Assembly (NCBI GenBank): GCA_002441345.1
Contig: DJVU01000085.1
Location: 1 to 53,841, forward strand
From: Bacteroidales bacterium UBA6248
GTDB taxonomy: Bacteria > Bacteroidota > Bacteroidia > Bacteroidales > Lentimicrobiaceae
Direction of reading: 5' to 3'
Length of the DNA: 53,841 nucleotides
Shown: positions 15,653 to 25,601 of the stretch, one piece after another
Layout of the letters: every line of letters begins with the position of its first letter
How positions within the stretch are numbered: position 1 is the stretch's first letter
Notes under the pieces: generated by a model
The model's input: only the letters and a program-made list of their open reading frames with translations
What the model was told of the DNA's origin: nothing
The model's database searches: none
Position numbers and translations under genes: made by a program

Positions 15653-17569
15653 ATGCGTCTTCGATATCGTCTTATACTCCTTGTTTCTCTGCTGCCGCTG
15701 GCTCTCTCTTCCCAGCATCCCGGGAGCGGTGTCTGCTTTTGCAGCCCGAAACACCGGACAGCAGCCGTTGCCGACCATTACCGGACAGAGACGGAATTCA
15801 GCGCCTTCGATGTTACTTTCCTGCAGTTTAACCTCTCCATTGATCCAGCCATTGAGCCTATAGAAGGATCGGTGCTCACGCAGTTCCGCTTTACGGGCGT
15901 ACCGTCTTCCAGCCTCGGAATGGAATTGTCAACGGCTTTTACGGTTGACTCGGTACTTTTTGATGGAGTTCCTGCTGCTTACGAACATACCGGGGAGTAC
16001 ACGCTCCGGATTTTTTGTCCATCCGGCCTGACTACCGGCGGTATTCATTCGGCAGAAGTATTTTATCGCGGCATACCGCCTCAGGGTGAGGGTTTCGGCT
16101 CGGTAGGCCGAATCCCCCACAACGGCTATCCGGCTTTCTGGACCCTCTCGGAGCCTTATGGCTGCCGCGACTGGTGGCCCGGCAGGAATGATCTGTTCGA
16201 CAAAGCCGATTCCATGCGGATGAATATCCGCACACCGGCCTCCTTCCGGGTTGCTTCCAACGGAATTCTGATAAGCGAGGAGGTTAGCGGAGCCTCCCGC
16301 ACTACCATCTGGGAACACCGCCACCCAATAGCACCTTACCTTATTGCTCTGGCCATCACCAACTACCAGGTACACACCGATACCGCATACCCGGGCGGTC
16401 AGCCCCTGCCGGTCATCAACTACCTGTACCCCGAAACGGCCTCCGTGAATATCCCGCGTGTTGCCCAAACTCCCATGATAATCGAACTCTTTTCGTCGCT
16501 GTTTACCCCTTATCCCTTTATGGATGAAAAATACGGACATGCGCAGTTTGGCTGGGGCGGAGGAATGGAACACCAGACCATGTCGTTTATGGGCCGGTTC
16601 GATTATGAGATCATAGCCCACGAACTTGCCCACCAATGGTTTGGCAATATGGTTACCCTGAGGCTCTGGCCCGAGATATGGCTGAATGAAGGTTTTGCTA
16701 CCTACCTGTCGGCCATCACCTATGAGCATTTTTTCGACGGTTACTGGTGGCCGCGCTGGAAATCGCAGGCCATTGAGTTTGTTACTTCCGAACCCGGAGG
16801 CTCGGTTTACTGCCCCGACACCACCAGTCTCGAACGTCTCTTCAGTGCCAGGCTAACCTATTACAAGGGCGCTCTTCTGCTTCACATGCTTCGGTTTGTG
16901 ATGGGCGATGAAGCCTTTTTTTCCGCCTGCCGCAATTACCTTAACGACCCCCGGCTGAAATACAGCTATGCAACCACGGCCGATCTGAAAGCACACCTCG
17001 AAGCCGCTCACGGAAGCAGTCTCGACCGCTTTTTCAGCGACTGGTATACCGGTGAGGGATATCCTTCATGGCATGTACAACTTGTCGGACAAAGCGGTTA
17101 CGATTACCGACTCACGCTCTCGCAGCAAACCTCCCACCCTTCGGTCGGCTTTTTCAGCATGCCCGTTCCTGTGCGGTTCTACGGCTCCGGACGCGATACC
17201 ACATTGGTTTTTAATCATTCACACAATGCGGAGTCCTGGATCATCAGCCCCGGGTTTATTGTTGATTCCGTCCGCATCGATCCGGAACAATGGCTGATAT
17301 CGGCAGGCAATACCTACGAAATTGCCAGATCCGGGCCGGAAGTAAGCCTGAGCCCCAATCCTGCAAATGCATACGCCTTTCTCCGCACTCCCGACAGCAA
17401 TGCCATTTTCAGGATTTACAATTCTGCCGGAGGTGAGGTATCGGCACCTTTCTCCCGTAGCGCCGATGGCATTGAGCTCAGTCTGCTGAACCTGCGCGCC
17501 GGAACATATTTAATTCATTACACAAGCGGCAATGAAAGCGGCATACTTAAACTCATGATCGCCCGTTAA
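15653..17569 (+). CDS. M1-family metallopeptidase with T9SS type A sorting domain
   Basis: A 638-residue secreted zinc aminopeptidase-like protein. The signal peptide is MRLRYRLILLVSLLPLALSS. An N-terminal M1 beta domain (~50-240) leads to WGGGMEHQTMSF at 301-312, the exopeptidase-type motif, and HELAHQWFGN with H323, E324, H327 and the third ligand E346 (HExxH-x18-E). The last ~75 residues (PEVSLSPNPANAYAFL to the end) are a type A C-terminal sorting domain for type IX secretion, so it should be exported across the outer membrane. A GTG six bases upstream is an alternative start. TATCTTTA at about 15627-15634 may be its -7 box. Confidence 0.92.
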   Translation: MRLRYRLILLVSLLPLALSSQHPGSGVCFCSPKHRTAAVADHYRTETEFSAFDVTFLQFNLSIDPAIEPIEGSVLTQFRFTGVPSSSLGMELSTAFTVDSVLFDGVPAAYEHTGEYTLRIFCPSGLTTGGIHSAEVFYRGIPPQGEGFGSVGRIPHNGYPAFWTLSEPYGCRDWWPGRNDLFDKADSMRMNIRTPASFRVASNGILISEEVSGASRTTIWEHRHPIAPYLIALAITNYQVHTDTAYPGGQPLPVINYLYPETASVNIPRVAQTPMIIELFSSLFTPYPFMDEKYGHAQFGWGGGMEHQTMSFMGRFDYEIIAHELAHQWFGNMVTLRLWPEIWLNEGFATYLSAITYEHFFDGYWWPRWKSQAIEFVTSEPGGSVYCPDTTSLERLFSARLTYYKGALLLHMLRFVMGDEAFFSACRNYLNDPRLKYSYATTADLKAHLEAAHGSSLDRFFSDWYTGEGYPSWHVQLVGQSGYDYRLTLSQQTSHPSVGFFSMPVPVRFYGSGRDTTLVFNHSHNAESWIISPGFIVDSVRIDPEQWLISAGNTYEIARSGPEVSLSPNPANAYAFLRTPDSNAIFRIYNSAGGEVSAPFSRSADGIELSLLNLRAGTYLIHYTSGNESGILKLMIAR

Positions 17570-17715
17570 AGCTGAATTCCGTCCCCGGAAGGGAAGCAGC
17601 ACGAATGTTGCGGGAAAAACGGTAATTGCAAAAAGCACGTACTGCGTTGCCACGTCGGGAAGGAATTACGGACCGGCCGGCGGAACGAAAACCGGCGAAT
17701 GAACCATCAAATATT

Positions 17716-17723
17716 TATCTTTG
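17716..17723 (+). promoter_or_regulatory. Bacteroidota -7 promoter box upstream of the outer-membrane barrel gene
   Basis: TATCTTTG matches TAnnTTTG and lies 35 bases before the ATG at 17759. It probably drives both the barrel protein and waaA. Confidence 0.55.
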
Positions 17724-17758
17724 TCGTGACAAATCATCTCCTACCTGGCAACAAATCC

Positions 17759-18517
17759 ATGAAAAAGACTCTTGCAATTCTGCTTCTTTCACTCACAGTG
17801 AATGCCGGTATTATGGCTCAGTACAGCATACAGGACTCGGCAATCTCCACCAACCTCATTTTCGGATCGTTTTCCTATCTTTTGCCGGGCGGCGACATGG
17901 CCACCCGTTATGGGTCGTTTGCCATGATAGGACCGGGCTATATGTTCAAAACCAGGTCGAACTGGATTCTCGGCCTGGAAAGCAACTTTATGTTTGGAGA
18001 CCGTTTGAAGAATGAAGACAACATACTGAAAGGCATAACCACCTCCGACGGCAACGTAATCGACCTGGAAGGCACCTATGCCGATTATCATTTCTTCATG
18101 CGCGGATTCAGCGCTGTCGGCAGGATTGGCAAGGTAGTTCCGGCATTCGGCCAGAATCCCAATTCCGGCATTCTGGTGAGCATGGGTGGTGGTTACGTTC
18201 AGCACAAAATACGTATCGAACACAAAGACAAAACCGCTCCTCAGATCATCAACGACTACGCCAAGGGCTACGATGAACTGAAGGAAGGGCTTGTGACAAA
18301 CCTGTTTTTGGGATATCTTTACCTCAGTAACAACAACAAGGTCAACTTCTTTGCAGGAATAGACGTTTCGCTTGCCTTTACGCACGATGCCAGGCCGTAC
18401 AGCTTTTCCGGCCAAAAGTATCTGAACGGTGAATTTATTGATACCTTTACCGGCATCAGGGCAGGATGGATTTTCCCCGTTTACAGGCGTGCGCCAAGGG
18501 AATTCTACTATTATTAG
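17759..18517 (+). CDS. Outer-membrane beta-barrel protein of unknown role
   Basis: The 252-residue protein has a signal peptide, MKKTLAILLLSLTVNAGIMA, cut before QYSIQD. The rest alternates polar and hydrophobic residues with many aromatics (FGSFSYLLPGGDMA, MIGPGYMFKTRSNWILGLE), as in small outer-membrane barrels, and ends with the aromatic FYYY. An upstream ATG at 17699 lies before the -7 box and is not used. It precedes waaA by 33 bases and probably shares a transcript with it. A link to LPS core assembly is possible from context only. Confidence 0.75.
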   Translation: MKKTLAILLLSLTVNAGIMAQYSIQDSAISTNLIFGSFSYLLPGGDMATRYGSFAMIGPGYMFKTRSNWILGLESNFMFGDRLKNEDNILKGITTSDGNVIDLEGTYADYHFFMRGFSAVGRIGKVVPAFGQNPNSGILVSMGGGYVQHKIRIEHKDKTAPQIINDYAKGYDELKEGLVTNLFLGYLYLSNNNKVNFFAGIDVSLAFTHDARPYSFSGQKYLNGEFIDTFTGIRAGWIFPVYRRAPREFYYY

Positions 18518-18550
18518 GAATAAAGGCAGTATCAACCAAACAGTGAAGTA

Positions 18551-19819
18551 ATGAGGCTTCTGTACAGTACCGGCATTGCGATCTACTATCTGGCAGTCAG
18601 GCTTGCCGGACTGTTCAGTGCAAAGGCACGATCGTGGCACTACGGACGCCATTCTCTTTTCGACAAGCTGGAAGAGGTGTTTACTGCCCATTATGCAGCC
18701 GAAGACCCGGCTCCCGTTGTTTGGTTCCACTGCGCATCCCTTGGCGAATTTGAACAGGGAAAACCCGTTATCGAAGCCTTCCGCAAACAACATCCCTCTG
18801 CCTCCATACTGCTGACGTTCTTTTCACCATCGGGCTATAACCACCGCCTGCAGAACGATTTTGTTGACCACGTTTTCTATCTTCCCATCGATACCATCCG
18901 GAATGCCCGTCGCTTCGTACGCATTACACGACCCGCAATGGCCATTTTCGTGAAATATGAATTCTGGTTCAACTACCTCAACGAGCTATTCAAACACAAC
19001 ATCCCTGTTTTTACCATATCTGCCATATTCCGGCCCGATCAGCACTTCTTCAAGTGGTACGGTGGATGGGCCAGAACGCATCTGCGAAAAATCAGGCTGA
19101 TTTTTGTCCAGGATGAGGAGTCGGCCGAGTTATTGCGAATGGTGGAAATCAACAACAGTTTAGTTGGCGGGGATACCCGTTTCGACCGGGTAGCTGAAAT
19201 CCGTCAGCACCAGACCGTCTTTCCGCTGATCGAAGAGTTTATCAGCGGCTGCAGGGTGGTGGTAGCCGGCAGCACCTGGCCTCCCGATGAACTCCTGCTG
19301 CACGAATTGAGCAGGCATACCGACGAAAAGGTAAAATTTATAGTCGCCCCGCACGAAATCGGCGAAACGCACCTGAAGGAGCTCACCGCCAGGCTGGGTT
19401 CTTCAGCCATATGCTACAGTAAGGCCGGCGATGCCGAAATCAGCAGCAAGCGCTTCCTGATCGTCGACTCCATCGGCATGCTGTCGCAACTATACCGCTA
19501 TGCTACCATTACGTATGTTGGGGGAGGTTTCGGTGTTGGGATACATAATACCCTTGAAGCTGCAACCTGGTCAAAGCCCGTTTTTTTCGGACCCAACTAT
19601 CACCGCTTCCGCGAAGCCCGGGAGATGGTAGCCGAAGGTGCTGCCTTCAGCATCAGCGATGCCGGATCGTTTGTTCTGCTGGCCACTCGCCTGCTCAACG
19701 ATCCCGCTCATCTCCGTGATGTATCGGCCCGGGCGGGCAACTACGTTACCGAACGTACAGGAGCCACGCAGCGTATTATGGAGGCCGTTACCCTGCAGAC
19801 CGGCAACAACCGCGCATAG
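18551..19819 (+). CDS. waaA: 3-deoxy-D-manno-octulosonic acid (Kdo) transferase
   Basis: A 422-residue inner-membrane GT30 enzyme that adds Kdo to lipid A precursor. The N-terminus carries a hydrophobic anchor (LLYSTGIAIYYLAVRLAGLF). The catalytic glutamate is E66 in HCASLGEFEQGKPV, and GGGFGVGIHNTLEAATW near 320-336 is the donor-binding motif. Length is normal for the family. It shows that the organism makes LPS with a Kdo core. Confidence 0.94.
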   Translation: MRLLYSTGIAIYYLAVRLAGLFSAKARSWHYGRHSLFDKLEEVFTAHYAAEDPAPVVWFHCASLGEFEQGKPVIEAFRKQHPSASILLTFFSPSGYNHRLQNDFVDHVFYLPIDTIRNARRFVRITRPAMAIFVKYEFWFNYLNELFKHNIPVFTISAIFRPDQHFFKWYGGWARTHLRKIRLIFVQDEESAELLRMVEINNSLVGGDTRFDRVAEIRQHQTVFPLIEEFISGCRVVVAGSTWPPDELLLHELSRHTDEKVKFIVAPHEIGETHLKELTARLGSSAICYSKAGDAEISSKRFLIVDSIGMLSQLYRYATITYVGGGFGVGIHNTLEAATWSKPVFFGPNYHRFREAREMVAEGAAFSISDAGSFVLLATRLLNDPAHLRDVSARAGNYVTERTGATQRIMEAVTLQTGNNRA

Positions 19820-19870
19820 CCGGGCATCTGAATTCTTCCGTACTGCATCCCCGCGTTCCGATTCCGGATT

Positions 19871-20755
19871 TTATCCTTCCGATATCCCTTCAGAAGTAAC
19901 AATATACCTGGCATTATCCTCAGGATTGTCGATCATAAACCTCACCAGAGCCAGCCCCGGCCCGTCGTAGGCCGCCGTAAAAGAAATTGTCCGGCCGAAC
20001 TGCTGTTTCCAGCTGCCGGTAAGCCGTGACGATTCGTGCACATGACCGTGGAGGGTGATGTACGGTTGCCTGCTTTCGATAAACCGTTGCACGGCAATAC
20101 TTCCAACGTGCACATCCAGAGGCACATGATCCACCTTCTTCCCGTCAAGCTCTGCCCGGTCGAGAAAGCTTCCGTAGGGTGGAGAATGCATCATAAAGAT
20201 GGCCTTCTCCATGGAATCGCTCCCCGCCAGCTGTTCCAGATCACAGGCTATAGTAGCATATTCTGTGTCATAGTCGGGTTCCGTAGTACGATACCCCGAC
20301 GAAGGATCGCTGCATCCCGGATCCACATACCTCGAAACATCAAACTTTTCCCAGTCCTTGATCTGAAACGGGGTTGGAGGAACAAACGGATAGCCATAAA
20401 TATGGTAAGGTCCGAATTTAGCTTTACTGCAGTTCAGATATTTCCAGAGCTCCTTCTCCTCCCCTTCACGGAAGGCCGTTTCGCAAATGCGATGGTCGTC
20501 GTTGCCCATGATCACGAACACTTCGGGATAGTTGCATCCCAGTTGTTTCGACACCTTTTTAAATCCTGGAATCAGATATTCCCTTGCAAAATCGGGTATC
20601 TCGCGCCCCTGCACCCGCACGGAACGATGCACATGCGGCAGCAGATCGCCCCCGAGGAATACAAACGCCGGTTTCTGACGGATAATCTCCCGAAAAAGAA
20701 GTTCGTATTTTTCGGTGTGGCCATGCAGGTCGCTTACAAAAAAACAGGTAGTCAT
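19871..20755 (-). CDS. Calcineurin-like metallophosphoesterase
   Basis: This 294-residue cytosolic protein has the full metallophosphoesterase set: SDLHGH with D9 and H11, FLGGDLL, MGNDDH, the MMHSPP histidine block and LHGHVH. No signal peptide or second domain is seen. It lies 15 bases downstream of the GAF-nucleotidyltransferase gene and is surely cotranscribed. That pairing of a nucleotidyltransferase with a phosphoesterase suggests that one makes and the other breaks a phosphodiester or nucleotide product, but the substrate is unknown. Confidence 0.85.
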   Translation of the reverse strand: MTTCFFVSDLHGHTEKYELLFREIIRQKPAFVFLGGDLLPHVHRSVRVQGREIPDFAREYLIPGFKKVSKQLGCNYPEVFVIMGNDDHRICETAFREGEEKELWKYLNCSKAKFGPYHIYGYPFVPPTPFQIKDWEKFDVSRYVDPGCSDPSSGYRTTEPDYDTEYATIACDLEQLAGSDSMEKAIFMMHSPPYGSFLDRAELDGKKVDHVPLDVHVGSIAVQRFIESRQPYITLHGHVHESSRLTGSWKQQFGRTISFTAAYDGPGLALVRFMIDNPEDNARYIVTSEGISEG

Positions 20756-20770
20756 AGGCAGGGAGAAGGA

Positions 20771-21622
20771 TTATAAATCAATCTTCCGGAGAAGTCTTGC
20801 AGGATCGTTAACTGCACCTATCATCACCGCGAAGCTGGTTTGTCGTGCAATGTCGCTGTCGGTTACCAGATGAAGGTCAATCAGCCCTTCCGATGGATAT
20901 CCGGTTCGTTGAAAATTTTCTTCGGCAAGACATTTACTCCATCCGTCGAGCCAGGCTTTAAGGCAGTTTAGCTGCTGTTCGTCCGCCTCGTGGTGTATCA
21001 GCAGATCGATATCGCTTGCCGGTCCTGCCGAAGCATTCTTGGTACTTCCGATGATGTATACAGCTTTTACGCCGAGCCGGCGCATCTCCATCAACTCGCT
21101 GATACGTTCGGCCATGCGAAACCGCCACTTCCAGTGCTGATCGGATTCGGCTCCAAGTACTCCGGCATCGCCCTCTACGGCAGTACCATTGGTTTTACCG
21201 GTATCGAGCAATCGAAGCGAATTCCGCAAACGCTGCTGAAAAATATAGTTACCGATGCGATCGGCAATGGTATTGATAAGCCGCTGCTCCTCAGGATAAA
21301 ACTGACCTCCTTTATGCTCCTGAATCAGCTGGGTGTAAACCACCCGTATCTCACCGCTGATGCTGTTGTCAATCACAACATCGGCCTTCAGCATCCAGGG
21401 AGTTTCGCGGTAATCATCGGTCTTCCACTCCTGTCCGTCAAACAATACCCTGATCTCGCAAATGGTGGTATACTGAAATCCAAGGGGAACAAACCGGATA
21501 AGCTCCCTGAACAGTACATCGGCAGACAGCTCCTGATCCGATAACAGACTGTTGAGTCTGTACAGGGTGTTCAGCTCTTTCTCGCGCTCTTTAAGCCGTT
21601 GCAGTACAATATCGTTGATCAT
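20771..21622 (-). CDS. GAF-like sensor fused to a minimal nucleotidyltransferase domain
   Basis: A 283-residue two-domain protein. A coiled N-terminus (VLQRLKEREKELNTLYRLNS) leads into a GAF-like sensor at about 35-140, with GFQYTTICEIRV and FYPEEQRLINTIADRIGNYI, as in sensors attached to PEP/pyruvate-binding enzymes of Bacteroidota. After a linker, residues 165-283 form a Pol-beta-type nucleotidyltransferase with G192-S193 and D204-x-D206 in GSTKNASAGPASDIDLL. A third acidic residue is likely the D of LIDLHLV. It may nucleotidylate a protein or small molecule in response to the GAF ligand. No characterised homologue is known to me. Confidence 0.8.
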   Translation of the reverse strand: MINDIVLQRLKEREKELNTLYRLNSLLSDQELSADVLFRELIRFVPLGFQYTTICEIRVLFDGQEWKTDDYRETPWMLKADVVIDNSISGEIRVVYTQLIQEHKGGQFYPEEQRLINTIADRIGNYIFQQRLRNSLRLLDTGKTNGTAVEGDAGVLGAESDQHWKWRFRMAERISELMEMRRLGVKAVYIIGSTKNASAGPASDIDLLIHHEADEQQLNCLKAWLDGWSKCLAEENFQRTGYPSEGLIDLHLVTDSDIARQTSFAVMIGAVNDPARLLRKIDL

Positions 21623-21766
21623 ATCTTCAGGATCTAACAGAGGCTAACCCGCCATCGCAAGCTATTTGCAACTGCAAAAAGCTTCAACACAAACTTTTCC
21701 CGTAATTCTTACTTTTCAGCAGGTTATTTAAGCCCGGTACATTTAAATGCTAAATTAGCAAAATCT

Positions 21767-21774
21767 TATCTTTG
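21767..21774 (+). promoter_or_regulatory. Bacteroidota -7 promoter box upstream of pdxA
   Basis: TATCTTTG lies 29 bases before the pdxA ATG, with only a degenerate TTTA at the -33 distance. Confidence 0.55.
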
Positions 21775-21803
21775 CGTGAACATACAGACAAACAATCCGA
21801 AAA

Positions 21804-22862
21804 ATGTCAGAAAATGAGAAGAAGCCGGTAGTGGGAATCACTCATGGCGATATAAACAGCATAAGTTACGAGGTAATTATCAAATCTTTTGTTGATAACA
21901 GAATTTTCGAACTGCTGACGCCCGTGGTTTACGGCTCATCGAAAGTGGCATCCTACCACCGCAAGATGCTTAATGTCAGTGAATTTAACTTCAACCTCAT
22001 CAAAAAGGCCGATGCAGCCAATCCCAAACGGGCTAACATCGTAAATATCAACGACCAGGAAATACGTATAGAGCTAGGGAAGTCAACCAAAATAGCCGGT
22101 GAACTTGCCCTGCTTTCGCTGGAAGCAGCTATTGATGACCTTAAAAAAGGGCTTATTGATGTGCTGGTTACTGCTCCCATCAACAAGCAGAACATACAAT
22201 CAAAGAACTTTCATTTTCCCGGGCATACCGAATATCTTGCCAGCCGCTTCGGAGCTACCGACGATCTCATGCTGATGGTCAGCAATAAACTCAGGATCGG
22301 AATGGCTACAGGCCATCTACCCCTTCGGGAAGTTCCGGGCGCACTTACCGAAGAGTTGCTGCTGCGCAAAATCGGAATATTACATCAGTCACTCATCCAG
22401 GACTTTGCGATCCGCAGCCCCCGCATTGCCCTGCTGGGGCTAAATCCGCATGCCGGTGACAACGGGCTGCTTGGCGAAGAGGAGCAACGGGTTATCAAAC
22501 CTGCCATCGACAAGGCATTTGCCGAAGGAAAGCTGGTATTCGGGCCTTTCCCGGCCGACGGTTTCTTCGGATCGGGTAATTACACCCGGTTCGACGGCAT
22601 CCTGGCAATGTTCCACGACCAGGGGATGCTGCCTTTCAAGGCGTTCTCGTTCGATTCGGGTGTAAACTATACCGCCGGATTGCCCGTGATTCGCACCTCG
22701 CCCGCTCATGGAACTGCCTACGAGCTGGCTGGCAAGGACATGGCTTCACCCGACTCATTCAGGGCAGCCCTCTATCTGGCCTGCGATATTTACAATAACC
22801 GAAAAATGTATGCCGGCATCACAGCAAATCCGCTGCATGTCAGCAAACAGGAAACGGAATAA
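21804..22862 (+). CDS. pdxA: 4-hydroxythreonine-4-phosphate dehydrogenase
   Basis: The enzyme oxidises 4-phosphohydroxy-threonine in the DXP-dependent pyridoxal phosphate pathway. The 352-residue protein shows the three metal-binding histidines at the family positions: H141 in FPGHTEYLA, H216 in LNPHAGDNG and H271 in MFHDQGML. RTSPAHGTAYELAG closes the active site. murF-alr starts 18 bases downstream, so the two probably share a transcript. Alanine racemase needs the cofactor made by this pathway. DXP-dependent PLP synthesis next to a mevalonate operon suggests that DXP is still made for vitamins. Confidence 0.94.
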   Translation: MSENEKKPVVGITHGDINSISYEVIIKSFVDNRIFELLTPVVYGSSKVASYHRKMLNVSEFNFNLIKKADAANPKRANIVNINDQEIRIELGKSTKIAGELALLSLEAAIDDLKKGLIDVLVTAPINKQNIQSKNFHFPGHTEYLASRFGATDDLMLMVSNKLRIGMATGHLPLREVPGALTEELLLRKIGILHQSLIQDFAIRSPRIALLGLNPHAGDNGLLGEEEQRVIKPAIDKAFAEGKLVFGPFPADGFFGSGNYTRFDGILAMFHDQGMLPFKAFSFDSGVNYTAGLPVIRTSPAHGTAYELAGKDMASPDSFRAALYLACDIYNNRKMYAGITANPLHVSKQETE

Positions 22863-22880
22863 AACCCATAAGTTCACATT

Positions 22881-25361
22881 ATGGCCCGAACCCTTTATCT
22901 TTTCAGGGATTTAGCCGGATTGCTGGGAGGCAAACTCCATGGGAATCCCGGTAACGGGCATATTGCCGAACTGCTGACCGACAGCCGCAAGCTGTCAACG
23001 CCGCTGGAAACTGCATTTTTCGCTCTCGTTACCGCCCGTAACGACGGGCACCGCTACATCAGCGACCTCTACAAAAGAGGTGTCCGGCATTTTGTTGTTT
23101 CATACATCCCGGAAGGCAATTTCAGCGATGCTGCCTTTCTGACTGTAAGCGATACACTGCGAGCCCTGCAGCAGCTGGCCGCTCTCCACCGCAGCCTGAG
23201 CACTTGTCCGGTTACCGCAATAACGGGAAGCAATGGCAAAACCATCGTGAAAGAATGGCTCTGGCAGCTGCTGTCTCCCGAACATGTAATTGTTCGAAGC
23301 CCCAAAAGTTATAACTCCCAAACCGGTGTACCCCTTTCAGTATGGCAGATGAATCCCCTGCATACCCTGGCTATTTTTGAAGCCGGTATCTCCGAGCCGG
23401 GAGAAATGGAACATCTTGAATCCATTATAAAACCGGGCACTGGAATTTTCACCAATATCGGGCAAGCTCACGACCGCTTCTTCCGTTCACGGTCAGAAAA
23501 AATCAACGAAAAGCTCAAGCTGTTTGTCCACTGTGAAAAGCTTATATATTGCAGCGATCACGAAGAAATACGACAAGCCATAGCAAACCATCCGCACATA
23601 ATAGCAACGATATATGACTGGGGTTTCAACCCCAACGCATGGCTGCGGATCACCGAAACCCGGGTAAAACGTTCCTCCACCCTTATCAAAGCAATTATGG
23701 GAGGCGTGGAACGGGAGATCGCCATTCCGTTCACCGATGAAGCATCGTTCGAAAATGCCATGCACTGCTGGGCATTTATGCTGATGATGGGCTACGGACC
23801 CGATGTAACGGCCGGACGAATGCTCCGCTTGCAACCGGTAGCCATGCGCCTCGAAATGAAAGAAGGCATCAACGGATGTGCTGTCATCAACGACACCTAC
23901 AGCTCCGATCCCGAGTCACTGGCCATCGCCCTCGATTTTCTGGCACAACAGGACAAGCACGAAAAGCGTACCCTGATTTTGAGCGATATGCTTCAAATTT
24001 CAGGAGATGAGGAGGAGCGTTACCGCGAAATCGCAGGGCTGCTAACAAATAAGAACATTCAGCGCTTTATTGGCATAGGACCTGCACTGTCAAAATACTG
24101 CAGCTTTTTTTCTATGTCATCGGAGTTTTACCCCGGGACGGCAGAATTCCTGGAACGATTCAGCACCACTGCTTTTCGCGATGAAACCATACTTCTGAAA
24201 GGTGCCCGTGTATTTGAGTTCGAACGCATCAACGAAAGACTTCAGCAACGAAGCCACGAAACCGTTCTGGAGGTTAACCTGAATGCTCTGGTTCATAACC
24301 TGAACTACTATCGCTCAAAGTTACAGCCGGGAGTAAAGCTGATGGCAATGGTTAAGGCATTTTCATACGGCAGCGGCAGCTACGAGATTGCGAACACCCT
24401 TGAATGGCACCGTGCCGATTACCTGGCCGTTGCATATGCTGACGAAGGGGTTGCGCTGCGAAGGGCAGGCATTAATCTGCCCATACTGGTTATGAATCCC
24501 GAAGACAACGGGATGGATGCAATCCTGCGTTTCAATCTGGAACCGGAAATATACAACTTCAGAACACTTGAAATGCTTGCCGGTGCCCTCCGGAACAATG
24601 GAAACGGCTATAAGCTGCCTGCCGGAATACACCTGAAATTTGACACAGGCATGCACCGGCTTGGATTTGAACCTGCCGATATCACGGAGCTGGCACACCG
24701 GCTACTGACAATGCCCTCCATTACCGTGCAATCTGCATTTTCGCATCTGGTAGCCAGTGAAGATCCCGGTATGGATGCGTTTACAGGAAAGCAGATCGAC
24801 TGCTTCAGCCGAATGGCCGCTGAACTTCAGCAACAGCTGGGATACGGCTTTATCCGGCACATCCTTAATTCTGCCGGTATCGTCCGCTTCCCCGAAGCAC
24901 AGTTCGAAATGGTTCGCCTGGGAATATCGCTTTACGGTGTATCGTCTGACCCCCTCGAACAGAAGCAGCTCGAAACCGTCAGCAGCCTTAAAACCAGTAT
25001 TTCACAGATAAAAACAATAAAAAAAGGCGACACCGTCGGGTACAACAGGCGGTGGACAGCCGTTCGCGACTCGGTGATCGCTACTATACCTGTAGGGTAT
25101 GCCGATGGCCTGAGCCGGCGCCTGAGCAACGGAAGAGGGAAAATGATGGTTAACGGACAGATAGTACCGGTGGCAGGCAACATCTGTATGGATATGACCA
25201 TGCTCGACATCACGGGAGTACCCGCCAGTGAAGGAGATGAGGTAATTGTATTCGGGCCGGGGATGCCCATTGCTAACCTGGCCGGTGCCATGGATACCAT
25301 TCCTTATGAAGTGCTTACCGGTATCTCGGGCAGGGTAAAACGTGTTTACTTTCAGGAATAA
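22881..25361 (+). CDS. Bifunctional MurF ligase / alanine racemase
   Basis: An 826-residue fusion of two peptidoglycan precursor enzymes. Residues 1-450 are MurF, which adds D-Ala-D-Ala to the UDP-MurNAc-tripeptide; its ATP loop ITGSNGKTIVKEWL is at 114-127. Residues ~458-826 are alanine racemase, with the PLP lysine K492 in AMVKAFSYGSG, GYNRRW near 714 and the MDMTMLD block. This fusion is a known feature of Bacteroidota. It follows pdxA by 18 bases. No frameshift or lost catalytic residue is visible, so both activities are expected. Confidence 0.95.
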   Translation: MARTLYLFRDLAGLLGGKLHGNPGNGHIAELLTDSRKLSTPLETAFFALVTARNDGHRYISDLYKRGVRHFVVSYIPEGNFSDAAFLTVSDTLRALQQLAALHRSLSTCPVTAITGSNGKTIVKEWLWQLLSPEHVIVRSPKSYNSQTGVPLSVWQMNPLHTLAIFEAGISEPGEMEHLESIIKPGTGIFTNIGQAHDRFFRSRSEKINEKLKLFVHCEKLIYCSDHEEIRQAIANHPHIIATIYDWGFNPNAWLRITETRVKRSSTLIKAIMGGVEREIAIPFTDEASFENAMHCWAFMLMMGYGPDVTAGRMLRLQPVAMRLEMKEGINGCAVINDTYSSDPESLAIALDFLAQQDKHEKRTLILSDMLQISGDEEERYREIAGLLTNKNIQRFIGIGPALSKYCSFFSMSSEFYPGTAEFLERFSTTAFRDETILLKGARVFEFERINERLQQRSHETVLEVNLNALVHNLNYYRSKLQPGVKLMAMVKAFSYGSGSYEIANTLEWHRADYLAVAYADEGVALRRAGINLPILVMNPEDNGMDAILRFNLEPEIYNFRTLEMLAGALRNNGNGYKLPAGIHLKFDTGMHRLGFEPADITELAHRLLTMPSITVQSAFSHLVASEDPGMDAFTGKQIDCFSRMAAELQQQLGYGFIRHILNSAGIVRFPEAQFEMVRLGISLYGVSSDPLEQKQLETVSSLKTSISQIKTIKKGDTVGYNRRWTAVRDSVIATIPVGYADGLSRRLSNGRGKMMVNGQIVPVAGNICMDMTMLDITGVPASEGDEVIVFGPGMPIANLAGAMDTIPYEVLTGISGRVKRVYFQE

Positions 25362-25474
25362 AAAGCAGGAATGCAAGCTTCCGCAGAGCTGAACGAGCAA
25401 AACCCGGGCAAAAGGGCGAAGCTGCGAAAAAAATGTGACTTCTGAAAATGCTATATAAACTCCGCTATCTTCCT

Positions 25475-25482
25475 TATCTTTG
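25475..25482 (+). promoter_or_regulatory. Bacteroidota -7 promoter box upstream of the GT2 gene
   Basis: TATCTTTG lies about 120 bases before the glycosyltransferase ATG at 25602, giving a long untranslated leader in which I see no recognisable riboswitch. No -33 box was identified. Confidence 0.4.
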
Positions 25483-25601
25483 AATCGAAGGAAACAAGGT
25501 CTGCCGTTATAAAAAGAGATGCTGTTTCCGGGTAAACGCCGGCCGGAGCTGACTTAAAGCAAGCGGAGGCACAAACTGACACCTGAACCCACAACACGCG
25601 C

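Noticed and set aside
17789..18793. 334-residue minus-strand frame across the barrel protein and waaA
   Set aside because: It spans two well-supported genes in antisense and shows no domain.
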